Shown here one piece after another: positions 21,074 to 31,385 of a stretch of 64,000 nucleotides of DNA (position 1 is its first letter; every line of letters starts with the position of its first letter). The stretch is from the NCBI GenBank assembly GCA_004014935.1, contig CP025325.1:1302001-1366000 (forward strand), given 5' to 3'. The notes under the pieces are model-generated. The model was not told the origin of the DNA. It worked only from the letters and a program-made list of their open reading frames with translations, and did not search any database. Source of the stretch: Saccharomycopsis malanga (Eukaryota; Ascomycota; Saccharomycetes; Ascoideales; Saccharomycopsidaceae). Position numbers and translations under genes: made by a program.

Positions 21074-23767
21074 CTAATTTTCTGCTACGTTTCGTCTGGC
21101 TCTCAACATGTCCTTATAAGTATCTTCATTGCCGTACTGCAATTCAAAATGTTTCCAAGATTCCCAAAACTCCTCTATGACCTGCAAATTCTCCTTTTTA
21201 TACTTTGAATGACTCACCTTGTAATTAACAAAACCTGTGCCAAAGCTCAAGATTGCTCTTGCACGGTCAATTTCCTTGCAACTCACTTCATGGTCCTTAA
21301 ACTGTAAAACGAATTTCAATTTCACAAAGTTGGGCAAGTTTGGCTCTTCGTTCAAAATATGGAAGAAGATTGGTCTTGCTGCGCCAGGACCGTTGAACTG
21401 AACCAGCTTTATAACGTATTTCTCATAAATGTTGGCTAGTTCCTGAAAGTTTTGTAAAAGCTTGTCATCATGGGAAAGAGCATAGTTTGACGAAAAAAAT
21501 CCAGAAGGGACAGGCTCATCAGGGTTGAGATGTAGATGTTTAATACATTGTTGAAATATCAGAATGACTTTACCGGAAAGACCGTTCTTTTCTTCGAAAT
21601 CTGCATAAAGCTCGTAGAGTTTAGAAACCAAGTTGGAAGGGCAGTCGCTCACAGCTTGTTCAAACAAGTCTCTAATACGTTCTTGATATTGGAAAGCTTC
21701 TTTACGGTCACCGGCTGCTTTGATAGCTTTGAAACGTTCTAAGAATTTGGTCAAATATAAGAGGTTGATTTCGTATTTGATAGGATAAAAATTGAACCTC
21801 TCCAATCCCTTTTCGAAGACCTGGAAACTGCGTTCGTAATGCTGGTGGTCTTGAAGGAAATTTGTATAGTTTACAAGTACAATTGGGGTAACAATCTTGG
21901 TTTTGAGAACTCTATCATAGGCAGCACAGGTTCTATCGAAATCTTCGGTGGATTCAATTAAATCCAAATAAAAGGACCACAACTTTATGGATTTGTGAAT
22001 TCTCAACTGTGCCTTATAATCATTATTGAAATATCCTACAGATTCCTCCTGTATTTTCAATGTCTTGAAATCGGGTTTTAAAAGGGCGGTTTCAACCAAT
22101 TTAATGCCCCTTTCAAACCCTTCGTCATCATTTCCAACAGAAATCTCAAGTGTAGCCCACGATATATATATTTCCACCAAGTCATTTGCATTTACAAAAG
22201 GCACTTTTATAGCGCTGTTATAAATCGTTCGGGCCGTCTCGATATCTTCATTATTTTCATAGATTTTGGCATAATATATCCATATTTTCTCAAATCCTGA
22301 GGTGTTTTTCAATTTGCTGTTAATTTTTTCCGATTCTTTCTTTTCAATCGCTCGCTGCTTATCATCAACATCAACATCAACATCAACATCATCAGCATCA
22401 TCGTCCACGTCATCCACCCCAAAGGTATCATAATGTGCTTTGGATGGTTTGATGTTTTTTATGGCCTGCACACAGCAGTTTAATTTTTCTTTCAACTCTG
22501 TTTCATTGTCGTACAACTGAATCTTTTTCAACCATATAGCGCAATTGTTGATGTCCTGTCTAAGCAAAATGTCGTAAATGTAATGCTTTCTATTTTTTAT
22601 CAACGTTTCAAAAGATGCCATTTGAATATCTAACAATACGTTCAAACGTGCAACTTTGCCATCGGCATGCTGTTCGAGTTTTGCTATTTGATCCAAATAT
22701 CCTTTTATGATGTTTTCTTTAAACTCAAGAAGTCCATCGTATATAAGTTTGAAATCTTTAATAGTCACGCAATTACATAGATACTTGTTGAAAGTATCAT
22801 CTGCCTTTACAAAGTTGCCGCGTAGAATGAAGTAATTCGCCAATTTGACTACTATAAGCCCTAACTGGTCGGGAAACAAGTTTATTAGATTGAGAAGAAA
22901 GGTCTGTATTTTATCGTCAAGCTTCAAAAGATTCTGTTGGGCTTGGGCATCTTTAGATCTCGTGAGGCTTCTACAATAAAAGGCCAACACGTCAGAATAT
23001 TCTAGATACACTTCGAGACTGGACTTTCCCAATTTCGATACCACCGCGGATTGATTCAAAATATTGTTTTCGTAAAGCTGTAAAGCAAGACCATAATCAC
23101 CTAATTCCGTAAGTTTTTCAATGACATTCTCGCTCTGCTCCGGATAAAACTGTACATATTTTCTATACGTGCTACTCAATACAGTGGTTAAAGCCTTGCT
23201 CTGTGGAAGCTCTTCACTGATTTTATCGAGAAACGGTATGTATATCGCCCATAATATCTCATGCTGAGTCAATGGCAAGGATCTCAAGGCATTAAAAAAC
23301 ACTTTTCGTATCGTACTCAAATTGTACGGCTGGAATTTTATAAGAAATAATATGTACTTTTCCCATATTCTTGGAAACTTGTTCAAATTGAGCAACGCCA
23401 TCTCAAACGCCTTGCCTACAGATCTCACATAAGTTTGGCCTTTTAAAGGATCTATTTTTTCCACCATCGATACTCTCAAATCAAGATAACATGACCATAA
23501 CTTGTAGGATCTTTTCAAATATGCACACGCTCTTTCAAGAATAAATATCTGATACAATCTGTTCTCCAATTTTTCGGCACTGTCATTGAGCTTTTGGTAC
23601 TCACCTACTTTGAAACGATAGAAATCTAACCATTTGCTCATAGAATCTGGATTCTTAACTATGGCCATTTCATGCTCGATGTCTGAAGAAGAACGGATTA
23701 ATTGAAATCCTTTAGCAATACCACTTTCTGGCCCTCCTGCATCTTGTATCTCCTCCGCGCTTCCCAT
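21074..23767 (-). CDS. SYF1: Syf1, HAT-repeat splicing factor
   Basis: An 897-residue protein of HAT (half-a-TPR) repeats along nearly its whole length, for example KLWSCYLDLRVSMVEK, KFPRIWEKYILFLIKFQP, KLWSFYLDLIESTEDF and FEKGLERFNFYPIKYEI. The C-terminal VIEEFWESWKHFELQYGNED and TYKDMLRARRNV match Syf1, a scaffold of the Prp19-associated (NineTeen) complex of the spliceosome. The length agrees with S. cerevisiae Syf1 (859 residues). At residues about 449-468 an Asp/Val run, from a trinucleotide-like repeat, interrupts the HAT array in what is likely an exposed loop. The related Clf1 is shorter and starts differently. A SINE-like copy abuts the stop codon. Confidence 0.88.
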   Translation of the reverse strand: MGSAEEIQDAGGPESGIAKGFQLIRSSSDIEHEMAIVKNPDSMSKWLDFYRFKVGEYQKLNDSAEKLENRLYQIFILERACAYLKRSYKLWSCYLDLRVSMVEKIDPLKGQTYVRSVGKAFEMALLNLNKFPRIWEKYILFLIKFQPYNLSTIRKVFFNALRSLPLTQHEILWAIYIPFLDKISEELPQSKALTTVLSSTYRKYVQFYPEQSENVIEKLTELGDYGLALQLYENNILNQSAVVSKLGKSSLEVYLEYSDVLAFYCRSLTRSKDAQAQQNLLKLDDKIQTFLLNLINLFPDQLGLIVVKLANYFILRGNFVKADDTFNKYLCNCVTIKDFKLIYDGLLEFKENIIKGYLDQIAKLEQHADGKVARLNVLLDIQMASFETLIKNRKHYIYDILLRQDINNCAIWLKKIQLYDNETELKEKLNCCVQAIKNIKPSKAHYDTFGVDDVDDDADDVDVDVDVDDKQRAIEKKESEKINSKLKNTSGFEKIWIYYAKIYENNEDIETARTIYNSAIKVPFVNANDLVEIYISWATLEISVGNDDEGFERGIKLVETALLKPDFKTLKIQEESVGYFNNDYKAQLRIHKSIKLWSFYLDLIESTEDFDRTCAAYDRVLKTKIVTPIVLVNYTNFLQDHQHYERSFQVFEKGLERFNFYPIKYEINLLYLTKFLERFKAIKAAGDRKEAFQYQERIRDLFEQAVSDCPSNLVSKLYELYADFEEKNGLSGKVILIFQQCIKHLHLNPDEPVPSGFFSSNYALSHDDKLLQNFQELANIYEKYVIKLVQFNGPGAARPIFFHILNEEPNLPNFVKLKFVLQFKDHEVSCKEIDRARAILSFGTGFVNYKVSHSKYKKENLQVIEEFWESWKHFELQYGNEDTYKDMLRARRNVAEN
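22361..22419 (+). repeat. trinucleotide-like repeat inside SYF1
   Basis: Imperfect (ATCAAC/ATC)n on the plus strand encodes the Asp/Val-rich loop of Syf1. Such tracts change length readily. Confidence 0.8.
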
Positions 23768-24666
23768 TGATACCTATTTATTTAACCAGTTGGTAAACTC
23801 TAGCAAAAATCACAATGTATGAATGCCTCAAGATGGAGCTATTTTGACCCATTTGTTAGCGATGCAGCTCTTGCATAAATATGAAAAAATTATGCGTGAG
23901 GCGCACCAGTGTTACATAACTCGAGAGTCCAACATGTCCATATAATTATATACTTTATTACCATTAGAGTTTATTCATTATTCTTATACTGTATTGAAAC
24001 AGTATTATTTGTTTTGTTGTACTGTATTTTGAAGTTTAGAATTTTAAAGTAATTTTTCCAAGGAGAAGCATCGTAGCTTTTATGCACTATGGTCATTTCT
24101 GACAAAGACATGCCCAAGTATATTATAGTACACGCCCCTGAGTACAGGTACAATACAAATAAACTATCTTTTGCAACATCAGTACATGATCTACATCTAC
24201 TATAAAGCTCGTGGGACTCTTAATCTAGCGTTCTCCACTTAATTATTATCCCCAACATGTGAGTACAAATTCCTACACATACTTCATTTTCTACTCTGCT
24301 GCTCTCCACAGGTCCATAACATGCACCTTAGAGATCAATATCAATGCTCTTAAATTTTTTTTACCTGGTTCTTCCAATATATTCCATTTTCACTTCATTT
24401 GTTCAAGTCAAAAAAGTACTATTAAACTGACCCGAAATAGTTTGTCCATTTCATTTGATATATATCATTATAGTATCATACTGCCTTCATAAACGGTTAG
24501 GAGCACATACTAAACATTATGAAAATATCACGTGTTACTAAAATACCCGGCCATGACCCGCCTCAATCGACTGGAATGGCTATAGATGATATTAGTATAG
24601 GGCGTTATCAGTTGTCAAAAGTGTGAATATTAATGAGACGTCATCAACAATAAGAACGGTATTGCA
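23768..24666. other. divergent SYF1/VMA8 intergenic region
   Basis: About 900 bp of AT-rich promoter DNA. No gene or SINE-like copy is seen. A small open frame at 24259-24492 has no recognisable features. Confidence 0.5.
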
Positions 24667-25600
24667 ATGTCTGGTGCTGGTAATAGGTAAGTGATGCACT
24701 GCTTGGGATTGGGCTGTTATATTAAGTCAATTACATGATGCTGAGGTATGAATAACGAGCATTTATTAACCAATAAACTGTAGAGAACAGGTCTTTCCAA
24801 CGAGAATGACGTTGGGTCTTATGAAGACCAAGCTCAAGGGGGCAGAGACGGGTCATTCGTTGCTAAAGAGAAAGTCTGAGGCGCTCACCAAGCGGTTCCG
24901 TGACATTACAAAGAGAATCAACGATGCCAAGTTGAAAATGGGCAGAATTATGCAGACTGCGTCTTTCTCATTGGCCGAAGTGACTTATGCTACGGGAACA
25001 AACAATATCAGCTATCAGGTGCAAGAATCTGTAGGGGCCAAGGCACGTTTCAAAGTAAATTCGAAACAAGAGAATGTTTCTGGTGTCAAGTTGCCTGCGT
25101 TCCAAGCATTTATTGATGATTCTATTAACGACTTTAAGATGACCGGTCTAGGAAGAGGTGGTCAGCAGGTCCAGAAGTGTAAGTTGATTTACTCCAAAGC
25201 TGTAGAGACATTAGTAGAGTTGGCGTCTTTACAGACTGCCTTTATTATTTTGGATGAGGTCATCAAGGTAACAAACCGTAGAGTCAATGCCATTGAGCAT
25301 GTCATTATCCCAAGAACCGACAACACTATAAAGTACATCAACTCGGAATTGGACGAGTTGGACAGAGAAGAGTTTTATAGATTGAAGAAGGTCCAGGAAA
25401 AGAAACAACAGCAAACAGAAATAGCAGACAGAGAAAACGCATTGAAAAAACAAAAGGCTCAAGAAGAGGCAAACAAAGAAACCCAATCTTATGATCAAAA
25501 AGAAGAGCAAAAGGATGTACTACAGTTGAACGAGGAAGAAAAGACTGAAAGTAATACCGATTTGGTGAATGGCGAGGAGGACGATGATGTTATTTTCTAA
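24667..25600 (+). CDS. VMA8: V-ATPase subunit D, spliced
   Basis: Central-stalk (rotor) subunit D of the V1 sector of the vacuolar proton ATPase. Exon 1 is 20 nt (24667-24686, MSGAGN plus AG). The intron 24687-24783 (97 nt) has a GTAAGT donor, a TTATTAAC branch region and a TGTAG acceptor. Exon 2 is 24784-25600. The join gives [18 protein letters not shown], matching the yeast start [16 protein letters not shown]. The 278-residue protein carries [35 protein letters not shown] and the highly conserved [19 protein letters not shown]. An E/K/Q-rich tail ends DDDVIF, as in the S. cerevisiae protein. The tiny first exon is easy to miss. Confidence 0.96.
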
Positions 25601-26133
25601 GTGGTTTTCATATTTTGTCATCTTTTCTTGTTTGTTCTTAAAATACACTAACTATCATTATGTTTACCAACAAAAATTGTAGTATTTTACAGCATATACT
25701 TGTTATTGTATAATAATAATATTTTATATTTTGAGCCCAGTACATATCTGTTTCGTATATACACGCTATGTCTAAAGGGACTTGATAAAACCCAGTGGGG
25801 AAAACCCAATTCATGCCTGGTCATCATGATTGTTTCATCTAATAAAAAGTAAGAACCCGACTTTCATCACCCTAAAAGCAGCGAATAAAAAGTTTTTGTA
25901 GTCATCGAATTCGTGAATCTGTTAAGATTCGTTTTCGAGAGCACCAACCACTGAGCCATCCGGCACAGTGGTTTAGTTATAGACTTTACCTATATCATAT
26001 TTTCAACTACTATTGTTTTTTGAAAATAATATTATGACTAAACTTACAATTACATATTTTGCACTTTTGTATTATCATAAACCGCTACATTATGACTAGC
26101 GTCATTAAGATACTTTTAAACTATTCTAGTCAT
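25601..26133. other. convergent VMA8/aminopeptidase intergenic region
   Basis: Mostly occupied by a SINE-like copy. The rest is AT-rich 3' flanking DNA with nothing recognisable. Confidence 0.6.
25710..25973 (-). mobile_element. SINE-like repeat with perfect A box
   Basis: On the minus strand the head AACCACTGTGCCGGA is followed by A box TGGCTCAGTGGTTGG (25944-25958). The body contains GGGTTTTCCCCACTGGGTTT, AAGTCCCTTTAGACATAGCG and TGTATATACGAAACAGATAT, and it ends GTACTGGGCTCAAAATATAA with a (TTA)n tail. It lies about 110 bp downstream of the VMA8 stop, in antisense orientation. Confidence 0.88.
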
Positions 26134-27294
26134 TCAAAAGCCATCGAAATCACTCAATTCCACAGCGTAGGCAACCGCGAGTTTGACAAACTCCGCTATA
26201 TACTCAAAATCTAGTCTATCTATAGTATCTAATGGGCTATGAACAAACTTGTTTAGCTTATTGAATTGGCCTTCGGTCACTAACGAGCTGGGGTATCCTG
26301 TTTTATTAGCGCTGGTGCTGTCTGAACAACCGTATCCACACCTGGTGTCTGAGATTTGCACTTGGCATATATTGGAGACTATCAACTTGACAAAGCTGTT
26401 TAATGATTCGTTGGTATAATCGGTTACAATGCCCATGGCAAACCCTGCTAATCTGGTCTCAGAGGCTTCGAGAAACCCTGCTTGCAGAAACCCTATCTGA
26501 TCTTGTTGGAGCATTGCTACGACCTGTACGTTATCTCTTTTATACTCAGCAAATATCTGGTCTGAAGCAAGCATTTGGCCTTCCTCGGCACTGTAAAAGT
26601 GGAATTCCACTATATGTTTCAATCGGTTTTCTTTGGTATGGATGAGTAGTATGTGTAGTGTTTCCAATAGTGATGATACTGCAGAGGCATTATCATCTGC
26701 TCCTGGGGCTCGGAGCCATCTGGGAAACATCAAATTGGTAGAATCAATATGGCATCCAAGTATGATTCTTTTATCTATTGTAGACTCGGTTTTGCTGCTC
26801 TTGACTTTGACAATGATAGTGGGCTGTAACCAATCATGCTGTATCTTTTCCACGCTGACCATACTGGAGTCTAAATTTGATTGTTCAATCAAAGCACATA
26901 TGTGTTTATAAACATACTCCGCGCTTCTGAGACCATCGTTTGACTTGTAATATCGTGTATAGAACAGTGATAACTCTCCAACAGTTCGATGAAGTCGCTG
27001 TGGGTTTATATGTTTTATCAAATACATTATTTTATCCTTCTGCCGCATGGTAACCGGATAACTAATCCTAGCCACAGAGCCCCTTATTTGTAACGGGCCA
27101 GAACTCTTATTGTTTGGCTCAAACAGAGACACACCAGTCTTGGTCTGTTCTTCCAATATCAAGCTTTGATCATTATGATTGGACACCGTGCTTATACCGT
27201 CTGAAACTGCTATTGATTGAGTGCATATAAACCAGAATATCGATAAATAATATATTCTGGCTAAAAAGCTCTTTGAGTCAAGATTATTCCGCAT
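26134..27294 (-). CDS. M28 family aminopeptidase, divergent paralogue
   Basis: A 386-residue secreted-type metallo-aminopeptidase of the M28E (Aspergillus leucine aminopeptidase 1) type. The di-zinc ligands are all present: H182 (GCHIDS), D200 (APGADDN), E237/E238 (YSAEEG), D265 (QDQIGF) and H352 (VHSPLDT). Cysteines in TRCGYGCSD fit the disulfide of the family. A hydrophobic stretch (LARIYYLSIFWFICTQSIA) near the N-terminus is probably the signal peptide. It is preceded by ten polar residues, so an anchor is also possible. It is a neighbour and same-strand paralogue of the gene at 27933-29156. The substrate is not deducible. Confidence 0.88.
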   Translation of the reverse strand: MRNNLDSKSFLARIYYLSIFWFICTQSIAVSDGISTVSNHNDQSLILEEQTKTGVSLFEPNNKSSGPLQIRGSVARISYPVTMRQKDKIMYLIKHINPQRLHRTVGELSLFYTRYYKSNDGLRSAEYVYKHICALIEQSNLDSSMVSVEKIQHDWLQPTIIVKVKSSKTESTIDKRIILGCHIDSTNLMFPRWLRAPGADDNASAVSSLLETLHILLIHTKENRLKHIVEFHFYSAEEGQMLASDQIFAEYKRDNVQVVAMLQQDQIGFLQAGFLEASETRLAGFAMGIVTDYTNESLNSFVKLIVSNICQVQISDTRCGYGCSDSTSANKTGYPSSLVTEGQFNKLNKFVHSPLDTIDRLDFEYIAEFVKLAVAYAVELSDFDGF

Positions 27295-27932
27295 ATTTGG
27301 TTGGAAAACATCATGAAGTTATTATATAACAATATTATCCCATTTTTTCCGTGCCGCAACGCATTACAACGTACCAATAGTCTATACTATTGTTTAGACA
27401 ATGTAATAAAAAGTTGAGAATTTATGATAAACAAACAACTAATATTATCTATTTATAATTAAGACTATATTGCTAAGATTATATATCTATAATTATATTT
27501 ACAAGTAAAAAAAACTATTACTGATATGTACTGGCTTGAAATATATGATATTATAAAATTTAAGTAAAAAAACTAATTGCTGGGGAAAATTACAATATGG
27601 TGAGAATGAACAAGGAATAATTTTGTTACGAAATTCAGCTAGCTAATCATTATAGTAAAAACAGTGAATATCCATTCTCTAAAACGTCACCATCCTAATG
27701 AGTGCAAGCTGTTAAATCGGTCAACAATCAACTTATACTCTCAAAGCAATCTTTATGTCTGTAAAAAGTGAACTGGCTACAATACCCATGAAAGGAAGAT
27801 ATAGAATGTTTAGCACAACTATTATAAACCTTGTTGAAAAACTGTTTTTATTATCAAATATTTGAGCAAATTAACCATTAAACTTTTGTAGTGAGAAAAA
27901 AAAGAGGTATCAAATAAGAACTACTTTCAAGC
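27295..27932. other. intergenic between tandem aminopeptidase genes
   Basis: Promoter of the downstream paralogue and 3' region of the upstream one. It holds one small SINE-like 3'-end fragment and otherwise AT-rich DNA. Confidence 0.5.
27521..27555 (+). mobile_element. SINE-like repeat, 3'-end fragment
   Basis: CTGATATGTACTGGCTTGAA followed by ATATATGATATTATA corresponds to the last 35 bp of the family. Confidence 0.55.
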
Positions 27933-29156
27933 CTAAAACTCAGTCAAACTCAACTCGTAGGCAAAACCAACGGTCATCTTCACGAATTCCGCAATATGGT
28001 CAAAGTCAAGTCTATCGATGGTGTCTTTGGTGGAGTGGATATAATTGTTGTGTAATTCAAATGGACTTTCAAATACGAAGGCGCTCTGGTAACCGAATTT
28101 AGTGGCACTGGCATGATCAGAACAAGCATAACCACATTTACTTTCAGCGTAGGAGAAGGTACAGAATTGGTCAATCAAGACTTTGATGAACTGGTTTAAA
28201 CCAGCGTCGGTTTCGTCATTGATGATGCCTACGGTTGGAGGCAACCCTTTATCGAGACAATTTTGAATATAACCAGTCATATCGTTTTGTAAATGAGCAA
28301 CAACATCAACATCTTTCTTGCCATAAGCAGCGTAAACGTCTTGGGAGCCTAGAAGGCCACCCTCTTCAGCAGCATAGAAATGAAATTCAAGAGTGTTTTT
28401 TGGTTTCAAGCCAGATGCAACAATGACTCTCAAAGTTTCCAAGGCAGTGACAGTGCCAGAACCGTTATCATCGGCGCCTGGGGCAGCAAGCAAGTTTGGA
28501 AACAACAAGTTGGTAGAATCCTGATGGGAGCCTACAATGACCACTTTACCTTTATCTTCCAAGGATTTGAAGTCCTCGCCTGGAATGGTGACAATGATGG
28601 AGAATTGAGGGAAAGAAGCATGGCCGAATTTGGAGATGATGATATCTTCTGAATAGTTGGTTGTTTCTTTGATTTTGGTGAAAAGCCATTCTGCAGATTC
28701 AACACCATAACTACTCTTATAATATCTAGTATGGAAGGACGAAAAGTTTGCCAAGTTGTTATAGAGGATATCTTTGCTCACAAGCTTGTTGAGTTGTTTA
28801 ATTTCTTTGCTGTGAGTGACATTTGTAGGGAAAGTGTAGATTCCCTTTTGCTTCCCTCCAGTCGCATCAACACTCAAGTCAAGGGTGGACCCTTGGTTAT
28901 TGTATAATTCCGTGATGTCAAAAAAATTGATTCCTTGTCTTTTCAACCGTAACTTTTCAGTCTCATCAACCCATATAGGAGCTTTGTCATTGGCTGTTTG
29001 AATCAATCTTTTCTCGTTGAAATCAATAGCAAATTGATTGCCAACCTTGTTGTTGATCAAAGACACCGGATAATCCCATAATCCAGAAGATACCAATGGA
29101 ACGGCCATTGTTAAAGGACATGCAAGTGCCGTTAAAACTGCTGCAAAACACTTCAT
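27933..29156 (-). CDS. secreted leucine aminopeptidase, M28E
   Basis: A 407-residue leucine aminopeptidase 1-like exopeptidase that would release N-terminal residues from peptides outside the cell. A clear signal peptide (MKCFAAVLTALACPLTMA) is followed by a propeptide-like region of about 70-110 residues. In the catalytic domain the zinc ligands are H211 (GSHQDS), D229 (APGADDNGSG), E264/E265 (YAAEEGG), D292 (NDMTGY) and H374 (IHSTKDTIDR). The CGYAC cysteines are conserved. N-glycosylation sequons occur at NVT, NFS, NYS and NGS. It is tandem with the divergent paralogue downstream and divergent from ATP5. Confidence 0.92.
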   Translation of the reverse strand: MKCFAAVLTALACPLTMAVPLVSSGLWDYPVSLINNKVGNQFAIDFNEKRLIQTANDKAPIWVDETEKLRLKRQGINFFDITELYNNQGSTLDLSVDATGGKQKGIYTFPTNVTHSKEIKQLNKLVSKDILYNNLANFSSFHTRYYKSSYGVESAEWLFTKIKETTNYSEDIIISKFGHASFPQFSIIVTIPGEDFKSLEDKGKVVIVGSHQDSTNLLFPNLLAAPGADDNGSGTVTALETLRVIVASGLKPKNTLEFHFYAAEEGGLLGSQDVYAAYGKKDVDVVAHLQNDMTGYIQNCLDKGLPPTVGIINDETDAGLNQFIKVLIDQFCTFSYAESKCGYACSDHASATKFGYQSAFVFESPFELHNNYIHSTKDTIDRLDFDHIAEFVKMTVGFAYELSLTEF

Positions 29157-29715
29157 TTTTAAAACTTTTGCTTTGATACTACACTATAAGACAGATATAA
29201 TGTATAAACCAATTTTTTTCAATGTAAAATGGGAATATCCCACTATTAAAATAGAGCAATCCACTATTTCCCAATCGCTGTTTCCACTCTAACCCGTTTA
29301 GGATATTTTCCGCCCGCCTTCCAAAACCAGCCATTTTGATTACCAATTAAGTCATCAGATATATTACTTATACAAGACAAAGCTTTCAGCCGAAAACACT
29401 TTGAAAGTTATAATGGTATTTGAATGAAGCTTAAAAGACCGTAACGTTACTTGATGTAATTCAGCTGCAAATTATTCAAACTTGCCGCCTGTTCTATCAC
29501 TACTTTTTTAATATCCTCTAAATACTGCTAGTCCTTGGATTCTTGCCAACTGTTACCATACGCAAAAACCTTTGGACTTTGCTTCTGTATGTAGATAATT
29601 ATTAAGCCTCTTGAAATTTGCCTTTGAAATGAAGACACACAGCTTCACTTGGCCAATTTCCAATTTTTTAACGGCTACAGTCAATCATCTGATTTACTAT
29701 AACAATAATATATGT

Positions 29716-29775
29716 GCATGGCCTATATACAAAACCGATATGTACTAGGCTCAAGATATATGATATTATTACTAT
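29716..29775 (+). mobile_element. SINE-like repeat, 3'-end fragment
   Basis: GCATGGCCTATATACAAAAC, CGATATGTACTAGGCTCAAG and ATATATGATATTATTA match the last 60 bp of the family. Confidence 0.65.
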
Positions 29776-29989
29776 TCTGTACAGGGTCTTACAAATCTTT
29801 CCACCAATAATTTGCTAAAATAATGGATTATCATCATCACCATTTTAAATTGTTCAAAAGAACATCTAGTAATCTATCTCATCAACCAACACACACAGGT
29901 TGACATGCACTCTTCTGCACTCGTCTGCATATATCATACTATATCACATGACTTTATATTTAACTCACCAGGGAGTTTCCGCATTCGTG

Positions 29990-30033
29990 ATTGGCCCATG
30001 AATATATTTGGAGCCCGGGTGCACCCGGCCAAT
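29990..30033. promoter_or_regulatory. pair of CCAAT boxes upstream of ATP5
   Basis: An inverted CCAAT (ATTGG, 29990-29994, within GTGATTGGCCC) and a direct CCAAT (30029-30033, within CGGCCAATGGG) lie 130-175 bp upstream of the ATP5 start. The HAP2/3/4/5 complex binds such boxes in respiratory genes. Regulation is inferred. Confidence 0.55.
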
Positions 30034-30164
30034 GGGAGGGACGCTGGAAAAAAACAAGTGTAGAAAAATATATATGGAAGACCCCATATTAAAGAGACAA
30101 ATTGACGGTGTATAACCAAGGCATTATCTTAACGACAACAGGCTTCATCAACATACAAACGAAA

Positions 30165-30782
30165 ATGGCTTCTCGCATGTTCTTCAGATCCATGGCCACT
30201 GCTGCCAAGTCAATCAAGCCACCAGTTCAACTTTTTGGTTTGGACGGTACTTATGCTTCTGCTTTGTATACTGCTGCCGCCAAAGATTCATCCATTGAAT
30301 CTGCTGGTAAGGCATTGAAATCGGTCTCCTCCTTGTTGTCTTCCGATGCCAAAGTCAGTGAAATCGTCGCCAACCCAGCTCTTTCTCTTGATGACAGAAA
30401 ATTTGTGGTTAAGACCATTTCTTCCAAGACTAGCGCCGACAAGACTGTCGCCAACTTGTTGAACGTTTTGGCTGAAAACAACAGATTGGATTTGTTGCCA
30501 AGCGTTGCCACTCAATTCCAAGTTTTGGAAGACGCTTACAATGGAATTGTTGAAGCTGTTGTCACTTCCAGCAAGCCTTTGGAATCCAAATACTTGAGAA
30601 AAATCCAAAATGCTGTTTCTGCCTCTTCGTTTGTAGGTGAGGGTAAGACTTTGAAGTTGGTCAACAAGGTCAACCCAGACATTTTGGGTGGTTTGATCGT
30701 CGAAGTTGGTGAGAAAACCGTTGATTTGTCTGTTAGTGCCAAAATCGCCAAATATAACAAAATCTTGACCGAATCCATCTAA
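30165..30782 (+). CDS. ATP5: ATP synthase OSCP subunit
   Basis: Oligomycin-sensitivity-conferring subunit of mitochondrial ATP synthase. It joins the peripheral stalk to the top of F1. The 205-residue protein starts with a basic, Ser/Ala-rich targeting sequence (MASRMFFRSMATAAKSIKPP). The OSCP core follows: VQLFGLDGTYASALYTAA, then NPALSLDDRK, NLLNVLAENNRLDLL, and the C-terminal signature NPDILGGLIVEVGEKTVDLS. Codon choice is strongly biased, as expected for an abundant protein. The start at ATG 30165 fits the presequence, and the frame upstream has only a TTG. CCAAT boxes upstream fit respiratory control. Confidence 0.97.
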   Translation: MASRMFFRSMATAAKSIKPPVQLFGLDGTYASALYTAAAKDSSIESAGKALKSVSSLLSSDAKVSEIVANPALSLDDRKFVVKTISSKTSADKTVANLLNVLAENNRLDLLPSVATQFQVLEDAYNGIVEAVVTSSKPLESKYLRKIQNAVSASSFVGEGKTLKLVNKVNPDILGGLIVEVGEKTVDLSVSAKIAKYNKILTESI

Positions 30783-31113
30783 ATCTGATTTCTTTTTCAG
30801 TCCGCAAAGTAGGATAAGGACATTTTCCAAACGTGCTTATCATAACATCATGACCTCATTCCAATGAGATAAAGTAGGCAAAGTTTAGCATACCAACTTT
30901 TTCTTGTTCAATCCATGTTAATCGTTACATATTCAAAACGGCTGTAGTGTTTTATATTTTCTTTGGTGTAGTTTTTATTACCGCAAGTCATTATATATCC
31001 AAACAGACCGCAATTGGTTTTGATAAAAAATGACATTTATTCAAGAAGAATGTTCATATCTAATTGTGAGTTTATTTAGATGAAAGAAACGGTTGAATAG
31101 GTAAAGAATAAAG
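30783..31113. other. ATP5 3' flank
   Basis: About 330 bp of AT-rich 3' flanking DNA. Nothing recognised. Confidence 0.5.
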
Positions 31114-31124
31114 CATGCTTGACA

Positions 31125-31300
31125 ATAATGATAATAATAGCATCGTATATGTCGAGCCCAGTATATATTAGTTTTGTATTTACGCGCTAGTTTTAAAAAG
31201 ACTTGGTAAAAGCCAGTGGGGAAAACCAATAATTGTAAACTGCCCACCTCTCTATAGATTGGAAAATAAGCACTAGCTATGAGCCATCCGGCCCAGTGGC
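31125..31300 (-). mobile_element. SINE-like repeat, internally deleted, with likely target duplication
   Basis: On the minus strand a GGCCACTGGGCCGGATGGCTC head is joined to the 3' body (TTTTCCCCACTGGC, GCGCGTAAATACAAAACTAA, CTGGGCTCGACATATACGAT) and a (TTA)n tail. CATGCTTGACA (31114-31124) and CATGTTTGATA (31301-31311) flank it, an 11-bp direct repeat with two mismatches. Confidence 0.78.
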
Positions 31301-31385
31301 CATGTTTGATATTTACTAATAAGTAAAATGTGCTATACTTGTTATATTAACCAACAATGATTCAATCGTGTCCTTGTAGCTGAAA

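Larger units (their letters stand above)
29157..30164. other. divergent aminopeptidase/ATP5 intergenic region
   Basis: About 1 kb with a SINE-like 3' fragment and, near ATP5, two CCAAT boxes and a TATATATGG (listed separately where specific). No gene is seen. Confidence 0.55.
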
